Below, in pieces: positions 54,039-63,787 of a DNA stretch of 64,000 nt. Within the stretch, counting starts at the first letter, position 1, and each line of letters opens with the position of its first letter. The DNA comes from an uncultured Acetatifactor sp. (lineage in GTDB: Bacteria > Bacillota > Clostridia > Lachnospirales > Lachnospiraceae). The notes below the pieces were generated by a model. The model had not been told where the DNA came from. It did not search any database and saw only the letters and a program-made list of their open reading frames with translations. The translations under genes were made by a program, and so were the position numbers. The stretch covers positions 163,176 to 227,175 of the forward strand of contig CALWSL010000002.1 of assembly GCA_944384205.1 (NCBI GenBank). The letters run 5' to 3'.

Positions 54039-54956
54039 TTATTCTACAGTGATAAGTCCTACGTTTGCTGCAATTTCCTGTCCTTCAGCGCCAAGTACGA
54101 AATCAAACCATGTCTGTACCAGTTCGCTCTGCTCGGAAATCTCACCCTTGGTTGCCATTACAAAAGGTCTGCTTAAGAAGTAGTTGCCCGCCTTGATATT
54201 GTCAGCAGTCGCTTCTACACCGTCAAGCGCAACTGCAATGACACTGTCATCAAGTACATCCAAAGAAACATAACCGATTGCACCGGGAGTAGATGCCACC
54301 TTAGCCATTACAGCGCCGGTGCTGTCCAGTTCATTTGCGTATACGCAGGCATCCTCAAGACCAAGAAGCTCCTCAAAAGCTCCTCTGGTACCGGAACCGG
54401 CTTCACGTCCTACTACAACGATAGGCGCATCCTCGCCGCCAACCTCACTCCAGTTGGTAACCGTACCGTCATAAATACTGATTAACTGTTCTCTGGTAAG
54501 ATTAGTTACGGTGTTCGCAGTATCGACACACACTGCAATGCCATCGATTGCCACGATATTCTCTACAGCGCCTGCTTCTTTTTCCTCATCCTTTAAATTT
54601 CTGGAAGAGTTTCCGATATCAGCGGTTCCATTGTTAACAGCCTCAATACCCGCACCGGAACCAACAAACTCAGCATTTACCGTTACATCGGGATATTTGT
54701 CCATAAACGCTTCACTCAACGCATTTGCAAACTTCTCCATGGAAGTGCTTCCCACCATCAAAATGGAACCGGAAAGCGCCGTTTCCTCCTGAACTTCTTC
54801 GCTGCTTTCAGCCTCACTGCTTTCTGTTGCAGTTGTACTTGTTGTACTGCTTGAGGTTTCACCCTCTGACGCTTCGTTGCCGCAGGCTGTCAGGCTGCCA
54901 ACCATTAATACAAATGCTCCGACAAGAGCCAATACTCTGCTGCTTCTGTTTTTCAT
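54039..54956 (-). CDS. pstS: Phosphate-binding lipoprotein PstS
   Basis: Substrate-binding protein of the importer, anchored on the outside of the membrane. The signal peptide ends in the lipobox LTAC (RVLALVGAFVLMVGSLTAC), followed by a Ser/Thr/Glu-rich linker. ILMVGSTSMEKFANALSEAF and EAGSGTRGAFEELLG carry phosphate-binding residues; NTADIGNSSRNLKDEE is also typical. ATG 54956 follows GAGGAATTT; an upstream ATG at 54980 is not supported. A PHO box lies about 90 bp upstream. Confidence 0.95.
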   Translation of the reverse strand: MKNRSSRVLALVGAFVLMVGSLTACGNEASEGETSSSTTSTTATESSEAESSEEVQEETALSGSILMVGSTSMEKFANALSEAFMDKYPDVTVNAEFVGSGAGIEAVNNGTADIGNSSRNLKDEEKEAGAVENIVAIDGIAVCVDTANTVTNLTREQLISIYDGTVTNWSEVGGEDAPIVVVGREAGSGTRGAFEELLGLEDACVYANELDSTGAVMAKVASTPGAIGYVSLDVLDDSVIAVALDGVEATADNIKAGNYFLSRPFVMATKGEISEQSELVQTWFDFVLGAEGQEIAANVGLITVE

Positions 54957-55006
54957 AATAAATTCCTCCATGACTTTCATTTACTTTTCTTGATTACGCT
55001 ATCAAT

Positions 55007-55070
55007 AGTATCATCAATTTCTCACGGAAAAAATCATGTTTTGGTAATTTATATGTAAGATTTACGTAAA
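55007..55070 (-). promoter_or_regulatory. PHO box and promoter of the pst operon
   Basis: Minus-strand hexamers TTTACG (55065-55070), CTTACA (55054-55059) and ATTACC (55043-55048) recur every 11 bp, the PhoP pattern. A -10 like GATACT with a preceding TGAT lies at 55007-55012. Confidence 0.75.
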
Positions 55071-55094
55071 AAACACCGCCCGAAACGGACGGCG
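55068..55094 (-). terminator. Terminator of the GntR-ABC operon
   Basis: In minus-strand RNA CGCCGUCCG pairs with CGGGCGGUG (nine pairs, two of them G-U; loop UUU), followed by six U. Its U tract overlaps the first PHO hexamer of the next operon. Confidence 0.8.
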
Positions 55095-55113
55095 CTTACG
55101 TCGATTATACGCC

Positions 55114-55848
55114 TTACAGCGTAACTCTCTGTTTACGAAATATCAGCGCGACTGCGACTGCACTCACAATCAGAAAAATAATCAGCGCTGTCATGATCTG
55201 CGACTCGGTAATCTGCCGGAAAAACGCTAATACATCAGTCCCCATTCTTCCGGAAAGAGAATCCGGACTCTCCTCGGATGCCGAAAGTATTCTGGGTCCT
55301 CCCAGCCAGCACACCATCCATACCACCCAGAAAAACCAGAAAAACTTCGTTGAAAATTTAATAAACAAACCTCCCATTAACATTATTAAAGCAGGCGTTG
55401 CCAACAGAAAACCTACCCAACAGACCGGCTTTGCAAACAATACATCCACATTCCATATACTGACCGCCTCCGGATATAAAAACCGGTAAACGGCGTCTTC
55501 CATTCTGCTTATCAGCATAAAGCCCACCATACACACCATACAATCCGCAGCACACAGCAAATACCTTGCCGGAACAAAACATTTTCTGGTCCTTCCCATG
55601 GATATGGCAAGATCAAAATCCGTTTTCAACGAAAATATTGCCGAAAACAGCAGCACTATAATACTGAATAGCATTGCTACCAATGTTCCCAGTTTAAGAT
55701 ATTCCCCTTCCATGCTGCCGCTTGCCAACATCACCAGAACCACAACCATGCCAAAAATGCCGAATCCCACAGTAACCGAACCATATACCAGAATCTCGCT
55801 CCTGTTTACAAGAAATAAGTGTTTTACCGTACCAATCAGTTCTTTCAT
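55114..55848 (-). CDS. ABC-2-like permease, second membrane subunit
   Basis: Membrane protein of 244 residues with about six helices (VTVGFGIFGMVVVLVMLASG, LVAMLFSIIVLLFSAIFSL, and later ALIIFLIVSAVAVALIF). The loop LAISMGRTRKCFVPARYLL parallels SMGSTRKASFIAMQLIQ of the other permease, suggesting that the two arose by duplication and form a heterodimer. It is last in the GntR-ABC operon. Substrate unknown; related ytr and bcr systems respond to wall antibiotics. Confidence 0.75.
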   Translation of the reverse strand: MKELIGTVKHLFLVNRSEILVYGSVTVGFGIFGMVVVLVMLASGSMEGEYLKLGTLVAMLFSIIVLLFSAIFSLKTDFDLAISMGRTRKCFVPARYLLCAADCMVCMVGFMLISRMEDAVYRFLYPEAVSIWNVDVLFAKPVCWVGFLLATPALIMLMGGLFIKFSTKFFWFFWVVWMVCWLGGPRILSASEESPDSLSGRMGTDVLAFFRQITESQIMTALIIFLIVSAVAVALIFRKQRVTL

Positions 55849-55867
55849 CTTCTCTCCTCTCCTTTCC

Positions 55868-56533
55868 CTAAATACGCAGATCCTTCTTTTTCAGGAAATT
55901 ATAATACACTTCTGCCGCAGTCACATCCAGCACCGCTCCTGCTATCGGTAAATATGGCTTTTTCACAAAAGTTATCAGCCTGTTCCCCAAATCTTCGGTT
56001 ACAACTTTTCCTGACAGCAAGACATACATAGCCCCTGCAAACACCAGAACCGCAAAAAGAATATATACCATTACGGCAACTTTATTTCCGAATCTTGCAC
56101 AAACAGCACAGGTAACATTTACAAATGCCTGCAAAAGTAAAACCGCACCAATGATTGCAAAAAGATACTGCATAAAAATTTCAAAAGCATTCTCCCCGAT
56201 AAACCGACAGATAACGCCTGCAAGCACTGCATATTCCAGAAGAATCAGATGCTGTATAAGCTGCATGGCAATAAAGCTCGCCTTTCGGGTGCTTCCCATG
56301 GAAACCGTAAAGGGAAAAGAATGGGTTACACTGTTAAACGCATTGCTGACGGAGGAAATAAAAACAGCCATACACAGATAAATCCATAATTCCTGTGCAG
56401 CACTTTCCGCAAAGCTTCCTCCTTCCATAAAAGTCAGCAGTCCCCACATAAACAGAATCCAGGCAAACATAAACAGAGTTATTTTTTCCAGATTCCATCC
56501 CCAGTAAATCAAATTTTTCTTCAAATCCCTCAT
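55868..56533 (-). CDS. ABC-2-like permease, first membrane subunit
   Basis: Membrane protein of 221 residues with about six helices (ITLFMFAWILFMWGLLTFME, LIQHLILLEYAVLAGVICRF, YLFAIIGAVLLLQAFVNV and VAVMVYILFAVLVFAGAMYV). The SMGSTRKASF loop is typical of YtrC/D-like subunits. The start overlaps the ATPase stop (56530-56533, ATGA-like), so translation is coupled. Confidence 0.75.
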   Translation of the reverse strand: MRDLKKNLIYWGWNLEKITLFMFAWILFMWGLLTFMEGGSFAESAAQELWIYLCMAVFISSVSNAFNSVTHSFPFTVSMGSTRKASFIAMQLIQHLILLEYAVLAGVICRFIGENAFEIFMQYLFAIIGAVLLLQAFVNVTCAVCARFGNKVAVMVYILFAVLVFAGAMYVLLSGKVVTEDLGNRLITFVKKPYLPIAGAVLDVTAAEVYYNFLKKKDLRI

Positions 56534-57426
56534 CCGTTCTCCGCCTCCTTACCGCACAGCGCCACAAAAACCTGCTGCAGACTTACAGGCTGAACTACCA
56601 GCTCCGCAGAATGTTTCCATTGATCCGGGTTCTCTCCCTGCTCAAACAATACCGTTACCCCTTTACTGCGCCCCATTTTTTCTGTATGACAGGTGACATG
56701 TCCCTCTACCGCCTTATCCACTTCCTCAGCTCTCCCGCTGATATGACGGACACGGTCCAATAAGTCCATGGTGTTTTCCTTCAGAATAATTCTCCCTTTG
56801 TCAAGCATAATAACTTCCTCAAAAACGTCGGAAGCCTCCTCTATAATGTGGGTTGAAATCACAAAGGTTCTGCCGCTTTCCGCAAACTCCTCCAGCAGAA
56901 TGCGGTAAAAATTCTCTCTTGCCACCACATCAAGACCTGCAACCGGCTCATCCAGCAAAGTATACTCCGCCTTACTTGCCAACGCTACAATAATTGTAAC
57001 CATGGACATCATACCTTTGGAAAGCTTATTGATGCGCTGATTGACATCCAGCTCAAATTCCTTTACCAGACGATCTGCCATGTCCTTATCCCAGCCCTGC
57101 ATATAAATAGCTGCCGCTTTCAAATACTCCTTCACCTTCAAAGTGGCAATTCCGTTTCCGCTTACGGGATTCAGTTCTCTGGAAAAACAGATATGATTAA
57201 GAGCCTTCTCATTCTCCCACACAGGCATACCGTTATAGGTAACTGTTCCCCCGCTTGCCGGATTCTGCCCTGAAATGATGGACAAAAGCGTTGTCTTGCC
57301 GGCACCGTTTCTTCCGATTAATCCGTAAATCTTTCCCTTTTCCAGCTCCAGATTCAAATCCTGCAGTACTGTCTTTTTCTCATAGGATTTTGATAAATTA
57401 TTACATGCTAATACATTGCTCTTCAT
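56530..57426 (-). CDS. ABC transporter ATP-binding protein (YtrB-like)
   Basis: ATPase subunit with LIGRNGAGKTTLLSIISGQN (Walker A), signature LSKGMMSMVTIIVAL, YTLLDEPVAGLDV (Walker B) and STHIIEEASDVF. The LSKGM variant recurs in the MerR-linked ATPase of the island and marks the YtrB/BcrA branch. The C-terminal 90 residues are an accessory domain. I start it at 57426 (MKSNVLACNN), with GGAGGG upstream; the frame extends to 57453 inside the gntR gene. It lies 14 bp after gntR. Confidence 0.87.
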   Translation of the reverse strand: MKSNVLACNNLSKSYEKKTVLQDLNLELEKGKIYGLIGRNGAGKTTLLSIISGQNPASGGTVTYNGMPVWENEKALNHICFSRELNPVSGNGIATLKVKEYLKAAAIYMQGWDKDMADRLVKEFELDVNQRINKLSKGMMSMVTIIVALASKAEYTLLDEPVAGLDVVARENFYRILLEEFAESGRTFVISTHIIEEASDVFEEVIMLDKGRIILKENTMDLLDRVRHISGRAEEVDKAVEGHVTCHTEKMGRSKGVTVLFEQGENPDQWKHSAELVVQPVSLQQVFVALCGKEAENG

Positions 57427-57440
57427 TTTACAAGCCCTCC

Positions 57441-57800
57441 CTACATCTCCCAAATCATGGCAATCAATTCCTCTTTGGTAATCCCAAGGCTTTTTGCCTC
57501 TGCTATTAATGTCTTAATATAGTTGTCATAAAACTGCTCCTTCCGGCGCATCCTTATCTGTTCCTTCGCCCCTGTTGCCACAAACATTCCGATTCCCCGC
57601 TTCTTGTACAGAACACCGGAATCCACTAATATGTTCACTCCCTTTGCGGCTGTCGCCGGATTAATCGTATAAAGCTTTGCAAGTTCATTTGTACTCGGCA
57701 CTCTCTCTTCCTCCTGAATAATATCTCTCAATATATCATTCTCTATCATTTCGCTGATTTGCAGATAAATTGACTTTTCCTGAGTCAGAATTTCATTCAT
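57441..57800 (-). CDS. GntR-family regulator (YtrA-like)
   Basis: Repressor of 119 residues. The winged helix (IYLQISEMIENDILRDIIQE, VPSTNELAKLYTINPATAAK, GVNILVDSGVLYKKRGIGMF) is followed by a short helical tail for dimerisation, as in the YtrA subfamily. It heads the ABC operon and the ribosome site GGAGG lies eight bases before the ATG. A perfect palindrome overlaps its -10, so it probably represses its own operon until an inducer appears. Confidence 0.9.
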   Translation of the reverse strand: MNEILTQEKSIYLQISEMIENDILRDIIQEEERVPSTNELAKLYTINPATAAKGVNILVDSGVLYKKRGIGMFVATGAKEQIRMRRKEQFYDNYIKTLIAEAKSLGITKEELIAMIWEM

Positions 57801-57824
57801 TCCAGTCCTCCTTCTATGGTTTAT

Positions 57825-57850
57825 TGGTTAATTACTTGTGTAATTAACCA
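57825..57850 (-). promoter_or_regulatory. GntR operator, perfect 11-bp-arm palindrome
   Basis: TGGTTAATTAC (57825-57835), four bases, GTAATTAACCA (57840-57850). It begins at the -10 and extends into the transcribed leader, as for repressor sites of YtrA-type regulators. Confidence 0.85.
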
Positions 57851-57875
57851 TAACACTAATTAATCTTTGTGTCAA
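57847..57875 (-). promoter_or_regulatory. Promoter of the GntR-ABC operon
   Basis: Minus strand TTGACA (57870-57875), 17-bp spacer, TATGGT (57847-57852). Confidence 0.8.
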
Positions 57876-57897
57876 TCCCTTTTTGACATTATTACTG

Positions 57898-57945
57898 ACG
57901 AAAAAAGAGCTGCGCACTTCTTACTGAAGTACTACAGCTCTTTCC
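57898..57945 (-). terminator. Terminator after the GH81 gene
   Basis: AAAGAGCTG and CAGCTCTTT arms enclose a second ACTTC/GAAGT stem, and six T follow on the minus strand. A closely similar hairpin stands at 63733-63776. Confidence 0.85.
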
Positions 57946-57955
57946 ATAAAAAAGA

Positions 57956-60900
57956 TTATTGTCTGATACCGGTATCGGGGTTGAAGTAATACTGTACTCC
58001 GTCAATGTTTGCCCAACCCTTTGCCATCGTTCCGTAAATATAATCGAAGAAATACGTTCCCGCATCGGTGGTCTGCCAGCCTTTAATCATGTGTCCGTTC
58101 TCATCGTAACGTACCCACTTGCCGCAGCGCTCGCCGTTTTCATTGGTATAATCACCCCAGTCGCCTGCCAGGGATTCCTGATAGACGTCCTTGCTCACTG
58201 CCTTGGCTCCGCCCTGGATGTTGTCCAGCCAGTACCATGCGTCCGTACCGGGATCATGGATTTCCTTTCCCCGGTAGGAAGCGTCCACGCTGTAGCCCTG
58301 ACGGATATAATTCTCATACCAGTAATCTTTTCCGTCGATGGTCTTCCAGCCAAACTCAGGCACTTCCCCGATTTCGTATTCCAGAACGCCGGTTTCAGGG
58401 TTAAAGTAATATTCCCTTCCTTCAATCGTTGCAAAGCCTTTTGCCATCGTTCCGTAGGTATAATCAAAGAAATACGTTCCCTCATCGGTGGTATCCCAGC
58501 CTTTTATCATGCCTCCGTTCTCATCGTAACGTACCCATTTGCCGTAACGTTTTCCGTCCGCACCAATCCTGTCGCCCCAGTCGCCCGCTTCGGATTCCTG
58601 ATAGACGTCCTTGCTGACCGCCACTGCGCCCCCCTGGATATTATCCAGCCAGTACCATGCGTCGGAAACCGGGTCCCAGATTTCCTTGCCGCGATAAGCC
58701 TCATTACCCGGGTCATATCCCTGTCTGACACCGTTCTCGTACCAGTACTTAGCGCCGTTTTCCTCATACCAGCCGTTCAATGGCGGTGTACTTCCGATAT
58801 CTCCGGTGCTGCCGCCCTCGCCATTTCCGGTCTCACCTGTATTGCCGGTGTTTCCGCTGTCACCGCTTCCGGTATCCTCCGTCTTTGTCCACTTCGCATA
58901 CAACGTCATATTTCCTGTGCTTGCATCGGAGATGGATGTGATTTCCTCATTATATGTCTTATCCGTAAACCAGCCGTCAAAGGTATAACCGTCTTTTACT
59001 GCATCCGCCAGCTTTAAGCCTACTCCATATACATAGGAAGTAGCGTTGGAATTTGTCGCGCCTACCACATCCCTGTAGGTAACACTATAACGATCTCTGT
59101 TGTAATAAAGGGAAAGCTCCAGACTTCCATCTGCAGAAACACTTCCGCTTGCAGTGGAATTTCCCCCATCATAGGTAAAGCCGGTGTAGACATTTGCCGC
59201 AACACTGACGGATTCTCCTACAACTGCCTGCATTTGAGCAGCGTCCTTTACGTCGTAACCGTCGAGTGAAGTATTCTGCAAATAATGTTTTACCGTATAA
59301 TTTGCATACGGAATTTCTATCTCATAAGCGGCAACCGCCACATCCGAAGCAATCATGCCCTTCTTATACGCCACCGCCCGGATTGTTGCCGACTGCGTAA
59401 GCGTAACGCCCGGCACATACAGCAATGAATTTTCATTGGGCGTGCTTCCGTCCAGCGTATAGCGGATTTCCACTCCCTTGGTGCCGCTACGCATGGTTAT
59501 CTGCTGTTTTCCCTGATAAGTGCCTGACACCGGGCTAATCACCGGCATCTCCGCCCTGGCTGCCTCATAAATTCCGATTTCCCACAGAGAGTAGCCGTAA
59601 TTCAACGCCCTCTTTACGCCCTGCATTTTTACATAACGACAGGATACCGCATCCAGAATAATTTCCTCATCTCCACCCTTGCCGCTCTGTGTCTCATATA
59701 CGGTAATCCAGCTCTCCTTATCCTCCGACACCTGAATGTTATAAGCGGTGGCATAGGACGCTTCCCATTCAAGGATTACTTTATTGATAGTATAATTTTC
59801 TCCCAAATCCACTACAAACCACTCGTCGTCAGTAAAGCCGGAGGACCATCTGGTGTCTGTCTGCCCGTCCGTCAATTTACTTCCATCCACATTGTCATTT
59901 TCATGGGAGGAGGTCTCCACTGTCTTTCCCTGTGCAAGATTGTCAGTATTTGAGATATCCGCCCCGTCAATCTCAATACTGCTGGACGAAAGAGGGGAAT
60001 CAATGCTTCCCTCCTTTACCGCGATGGCTTTCACCGTGGTATCGCTTGACACGGCAAACACGCCGTCATATATTTGAGATTTCCGGTTCGGCATGGTTCC
60101 GTCCGTGGTGTAGTATATGGTGGAGCCTTCGGTGGGCGCCGTAATTTCCACATACTGGGTATCGTCATAGGCGCCTGAAGGAACGGAAATCACCGGCGCA
60201 GAAACCTGAGTCACCGTAACGCTTTGGTTTACAAACACCTCAAAGTCCACCAGCGCCTTTGCACTGATGTCCGCAGTTCCCACTTCCCCCGCCTCTGTCA
60301 GGAATCGCACCGTTTTTGTCTCATTCGTCGGGTTCCATACCACGGCGGTATATTTACCGCTCTCTTCGTTGTAGTAAACGGATGCGCAGACGTCTCCCGC
60401 TGCCCAAATCCTGTCCGTCCGGTATCCCAACTCAATCATACTGTTGATGAACCAGTAAGTGTTTGCCGTATCGGTTTTCTGTACGCTTGCTGCGTTTTCC
60501 TCAAATTTCTGCAACGCCAGCTCCGGATCGGTCTGGGACAGGAAGCTCCATGAGATATGCTGCCATGCCGTATCCGCCTGCGGATAGGTATTCAGCATGG
60601 TCTGAATCTCCTCCTCGGACTTTCCTTCCTTTCTTGCCGCAGTCGCGGATTTGTCCATAGCCTCTTTCGTGTCTTTTAACAGTCCGCTGTAAATTTCCGC
60701 ACATCTTGTCTGGTCCGCTCCGTAATAGGTCAGATATTCGGAAACGGGAAGCCACTGAATGCCGTAAATATAAAGGGGCTGTCCGCCAAAGAAGGTACCG
60801 TAGAAGTTGATGCCGCCGTATACCTGTCCCACTACTTCATAGGGCCAATCCGCAATCCAGTTGTCCCCGTCATAGTCAAACCAGTACTGTTTCACCGCAT

Positions 60901-63601
60901 CCATCTCATTGGTGAATCCGAAAATGCCCGCATCCCGATAGGTATCGTTTTCCGTCAACACGCCCCATAAGTACAGGGATACCCAGCTGAATAAGGATTC
61001 ACTGGCGGATTCCTGATTATTTCCGGAATCATTGTCGGCATATCCTCCTGCCCAGGAATGCCCTTCATACAGGTCATAGCTTCTGAAACGGCAAAATTCA
61101 CTGTCACTGTCGGAGGGATTGGCATAATCCCTGATGAGCAGCTCAATCATTTCTTTATAATCATTCAAAAATTCCCCGTCATAAGACGCCAGAACAGTGG
61201 CGGCAAACATAAAATATCCGTACGTGAAGTGGTGGTCGCAGATTGCCGTGTTTGCCCCAAACTCGCTCTGAGAATAGTACAACGTACCCCAATGCTCATC
61301 GTAAATGAAATAACTTACGTCGTCTTCCCCGTCGTAAGTGAACCAATTAACCAAAATCGTTTTTATTCTTTCGAGGAAGATATCCCGCAGCTGGGTCTCT
61401 CCCATCTGGTCCGCCATCAGCGCGCCCATTCCCAGAGGATGAAGATTCTTTCCTTCCCAGTAAGCGTCCGCCGCCGGCGTCAGGCTCCTGGTGGCGTCCT
61501 CCAGCTCATACAGATAAGACAAAAGCTTTGCGCTGTCAAACTCTCCATTGCCCGGCATGGAAAAAGCAGGCAGCAATCCTTCAAAGGTTTCCACTGTGGT
61601 AAAGGCATTACCGGTCACTGCCTTTAAATCCCCTCTCACGGAGGTGTAGATACCGATGCTTCCGTCGTCATCCGATGATTTTTTCCACTGGTGGGGCAGC
61701 ATACACTGGATGGTCTCTGCAGAAAACCCCTCTCTCTTTACCTGCGTCTCCACGCGGTAGTCCACAGCGATACTCGAAACATTTTCGTCATACGCATAGG
61801 TAACGCTTGTGTCCGTTACAAAGGCATAGCCGTGCTGATAAAAGGTATGTAAGCTTTCCGCATCCGGCATAGAGCCGATGGACAGGTATCCTCCTGATGC
61901 AGGGAAGGTCACCTTGATATAGCTTCCCATCTTTTTAAATACGGTTCCTTCAGGTACGGTCACACAATAATGGCTCTCGGAAGTTTCCGTCTTGTCCCTG
62001 TTGTCGGTATCCACCACCCGGATTCCGATGTGGTCTGCGGTGTATGCGGCATCCTCCGTAAACAGCTCCTTCCCGTTATCGTCAAACAGCTTTTGGATGG
62101 AGGAACCGGAAAGGAATACCGACCTCCTGTCTCCCAACTCCAGAAATACATAAGGGGAGCCTTTGACAAAGGTGGCGGTCATTGCCACTCCATTTTTGTC
62201 GCACAAATCAATGTCCACCCCATAGTCACTGTAACCGGAAACCTGGTCGTATGCGGTCAGGAAATCCAGGTTTTCAGGAAGGATATACAAGTCTGGAACG
62301 GTTTCGGACTGTACCGATACATTCACATCCGTCTCTCCCATCTCGGGAAGCCACCCCTCCGTCGCGGTCAGCAGGGCAAGTCCCTTTGTAGAATACTGTG
62401 CCTTCAGGGGCAGGGTACTCATCAGGTTCCCAAACCGGTTAATCAACGAGGACTGCCACCAGTCATTGGATTCCACGGGAACGCTTAAGCCCTCCGCCAG
62501 ATACGTGGGCAGCTTTGCCTTTTCCAGATACATCGCCTCTGTCACATAGGAGCCCTTTCCGTTTTTTGCGGAAACTACCTGCATCTCGGGAAGGCTCTCA
62601 ATGGTATGCGTCACGACGGCATCCCCTTCCCGATAAGGATACACTTCCAATTCATAAACGGAAAATCCGCTCCCGTTCTCTACTCTGGTATAACCGTATA
62701 CTCTCACATATCTTCCCGTCGCGTACAACTCCACGTTGGCGTCCTCGTAAGCATATCCTTGCTGCTGGCGGTACACCGTATCCCAGCTTGCTCCGTCCTC
62801 CGACACCTGAATATCATATATCTTTCCGGCGTCGGACGACCAGTCAATGATGACCCGTCCAATCGTATAGCTCCCGCCCAGATCCACACAAAGCCACTGG
62901 TTGTCCTGCTCCCCGGAGGTTCAGTATGTGGATCCATTGCCGTCAACGGCGTTTTCCGCCAGTACGCCGGTCTGGTCGATAACGCCGTTATCGTCGTACA
63001 TCCACCAGGCATCCCGCAGGGAGGAGGCGGTCACTTTCTTCCCTTCCGCCAGGTTTTCCCCGTAGTCCGCAGGTCTTTCGGTCAGTCCGTCCCTTCCGAA
63101 TACCTGGAACTCATACAGGGAGTAGCCGTACGCCGGCAGCGCTTTTTCCTTCATGTACAATTTTACGTATCTTGCGTTTCCCGAAACGTTTAGATTTTCC
63201 TTGCCGCCGGTGCAGTCCGTTGTGGAATACACGGGTTTCCATTCCTCCTCGTCATCGGAAAAAAGGATTTCATAGCTTGTTGCGTAAGCCCCTTCCCAGG
63301 AAAGCCGCACATCGGTAATCTCCGTTACTTTTCCCAGATCCACATACAGCCATTCCTCTCCGTTTTCCCAGGCGCTTTCCCATCTGGTGCCCTCATCGCC
63401 GTCCACCGCCAGATTGGCGTCGCTCTCTGCGCGTGACGAACTGGCATATACCATGCGCCCTTGGGAAATCACATAGGGTTCCTCTTCCTGAGCCCTTACG
63501 GTCATTGCCGCCTCCGGCAGAGCACTCGCCAACAGTACTGCCGCAAGCAGGATGGAAAACCCTCGTTTTCCCCATGCAAGAAATCTTTTTTTGCACCACA
63601 T
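57956..63601 (-). pseudogene. Secreted GH81 endo-beta-1,3-glucanase with wall-binding repeats, interrupted by one TGA
   Basis: Extracellular enzyme expected to cut beta-1,3-glucans such as curdlan or yeast wall glucan. One frame of 1,881 residues is broken only by TGA at codon 227 (62921-62923), where family logic expects Trp (STY-stop-TSGEQDNQW against the usual TRWSS). Domains: signal peptide (1-37), F5/8-type C domains (about 39-169 and 180-335), GH81 catalytic domain (about 345-1130) with ICDHHFTYGY (Asp789, likely acid) and NNQESASESL (Glu864, likely base), two chitobiase-like modules (1150-1230, 1380-1455) around a third F5/8 domain, MucBP-like and InlB-like repeats (1460-1605), and two wall-binding units of about 135-142 residues. 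The start follows GGAGG. Catalytic assignment rests on known GH81 motifs. Confidence 0.85.
57959..58786 (-). repeat. Two long wall-binding repeats in the GH81 gene
   Basis: Unit 57959-58360 (134 codons) and unit 58361-58786 (142 codons) share the same order of motifs: KDYWYENY/AKYWYENG, RGKEI, AWYWLDNIQGGA, AVSKDVYQES, GKWVRYDENG, TYFFDY and GTMAKG. They resemble Gly-Trp wall-binding repeats of other gut Clostridia. Confidence 0.88.
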
Positions 63602-63667
63602 AATATTTTTCCTCCGTTATTTTTACCGCTTACAAAAAATAATTACTTACGCAACCATCTTACTAAT

Positions 63668-63683
63668 AACAAAACATTTTGTT
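63668..63683. promoter_or_regulatory. Palindrome upstream of the GH81 gene
   Basis: AACAAAACATTTTGTT: seven-base complementary arms and a two-base centre, about 67 bp before the GH81 ATG. It could be a regulator site. No clear -35/-10 pair could be fixed in this A/T-rich gap. Confidence 0.4.
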
Positions 63684-63732
63684 TATCCTGTTTTTGTCAT
63701 TTTGGTATCATTTTTTTATTTTTTCTATATGA

Positions 63733-63776
63733 CAAAAAGAGCTGCGCACTCCAATATGAAGTGCTACAGCTCTTTT
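63733..63776 (-). terminator. Terminator after the second wall-binding protein
   Basis: AAAAAGAGCTG and CAGCTCTTTT arms with an inner CACT/AGTG stem; T-rich on the minus strand. Same design as the hairpin at 57898-57945. Confidence 0.85.
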
Positions 63777-63787
63777 CCTGCTATCAA

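Noticed and set aside
57959-59017. 352-codon open frame on the plus strand
   Set aside because: It is antisense to the wall-binding repeats. Repetition of those units creates the long open frame.
62921-62923. TGA in the GH81 gene as a recoded Trp or selenocysteine codon
   Set aside because: TGA ends other genes here in the normal way, the site has a Trp rather than Cys equivalent, and I saw no SECIS-like hairpin just after it.
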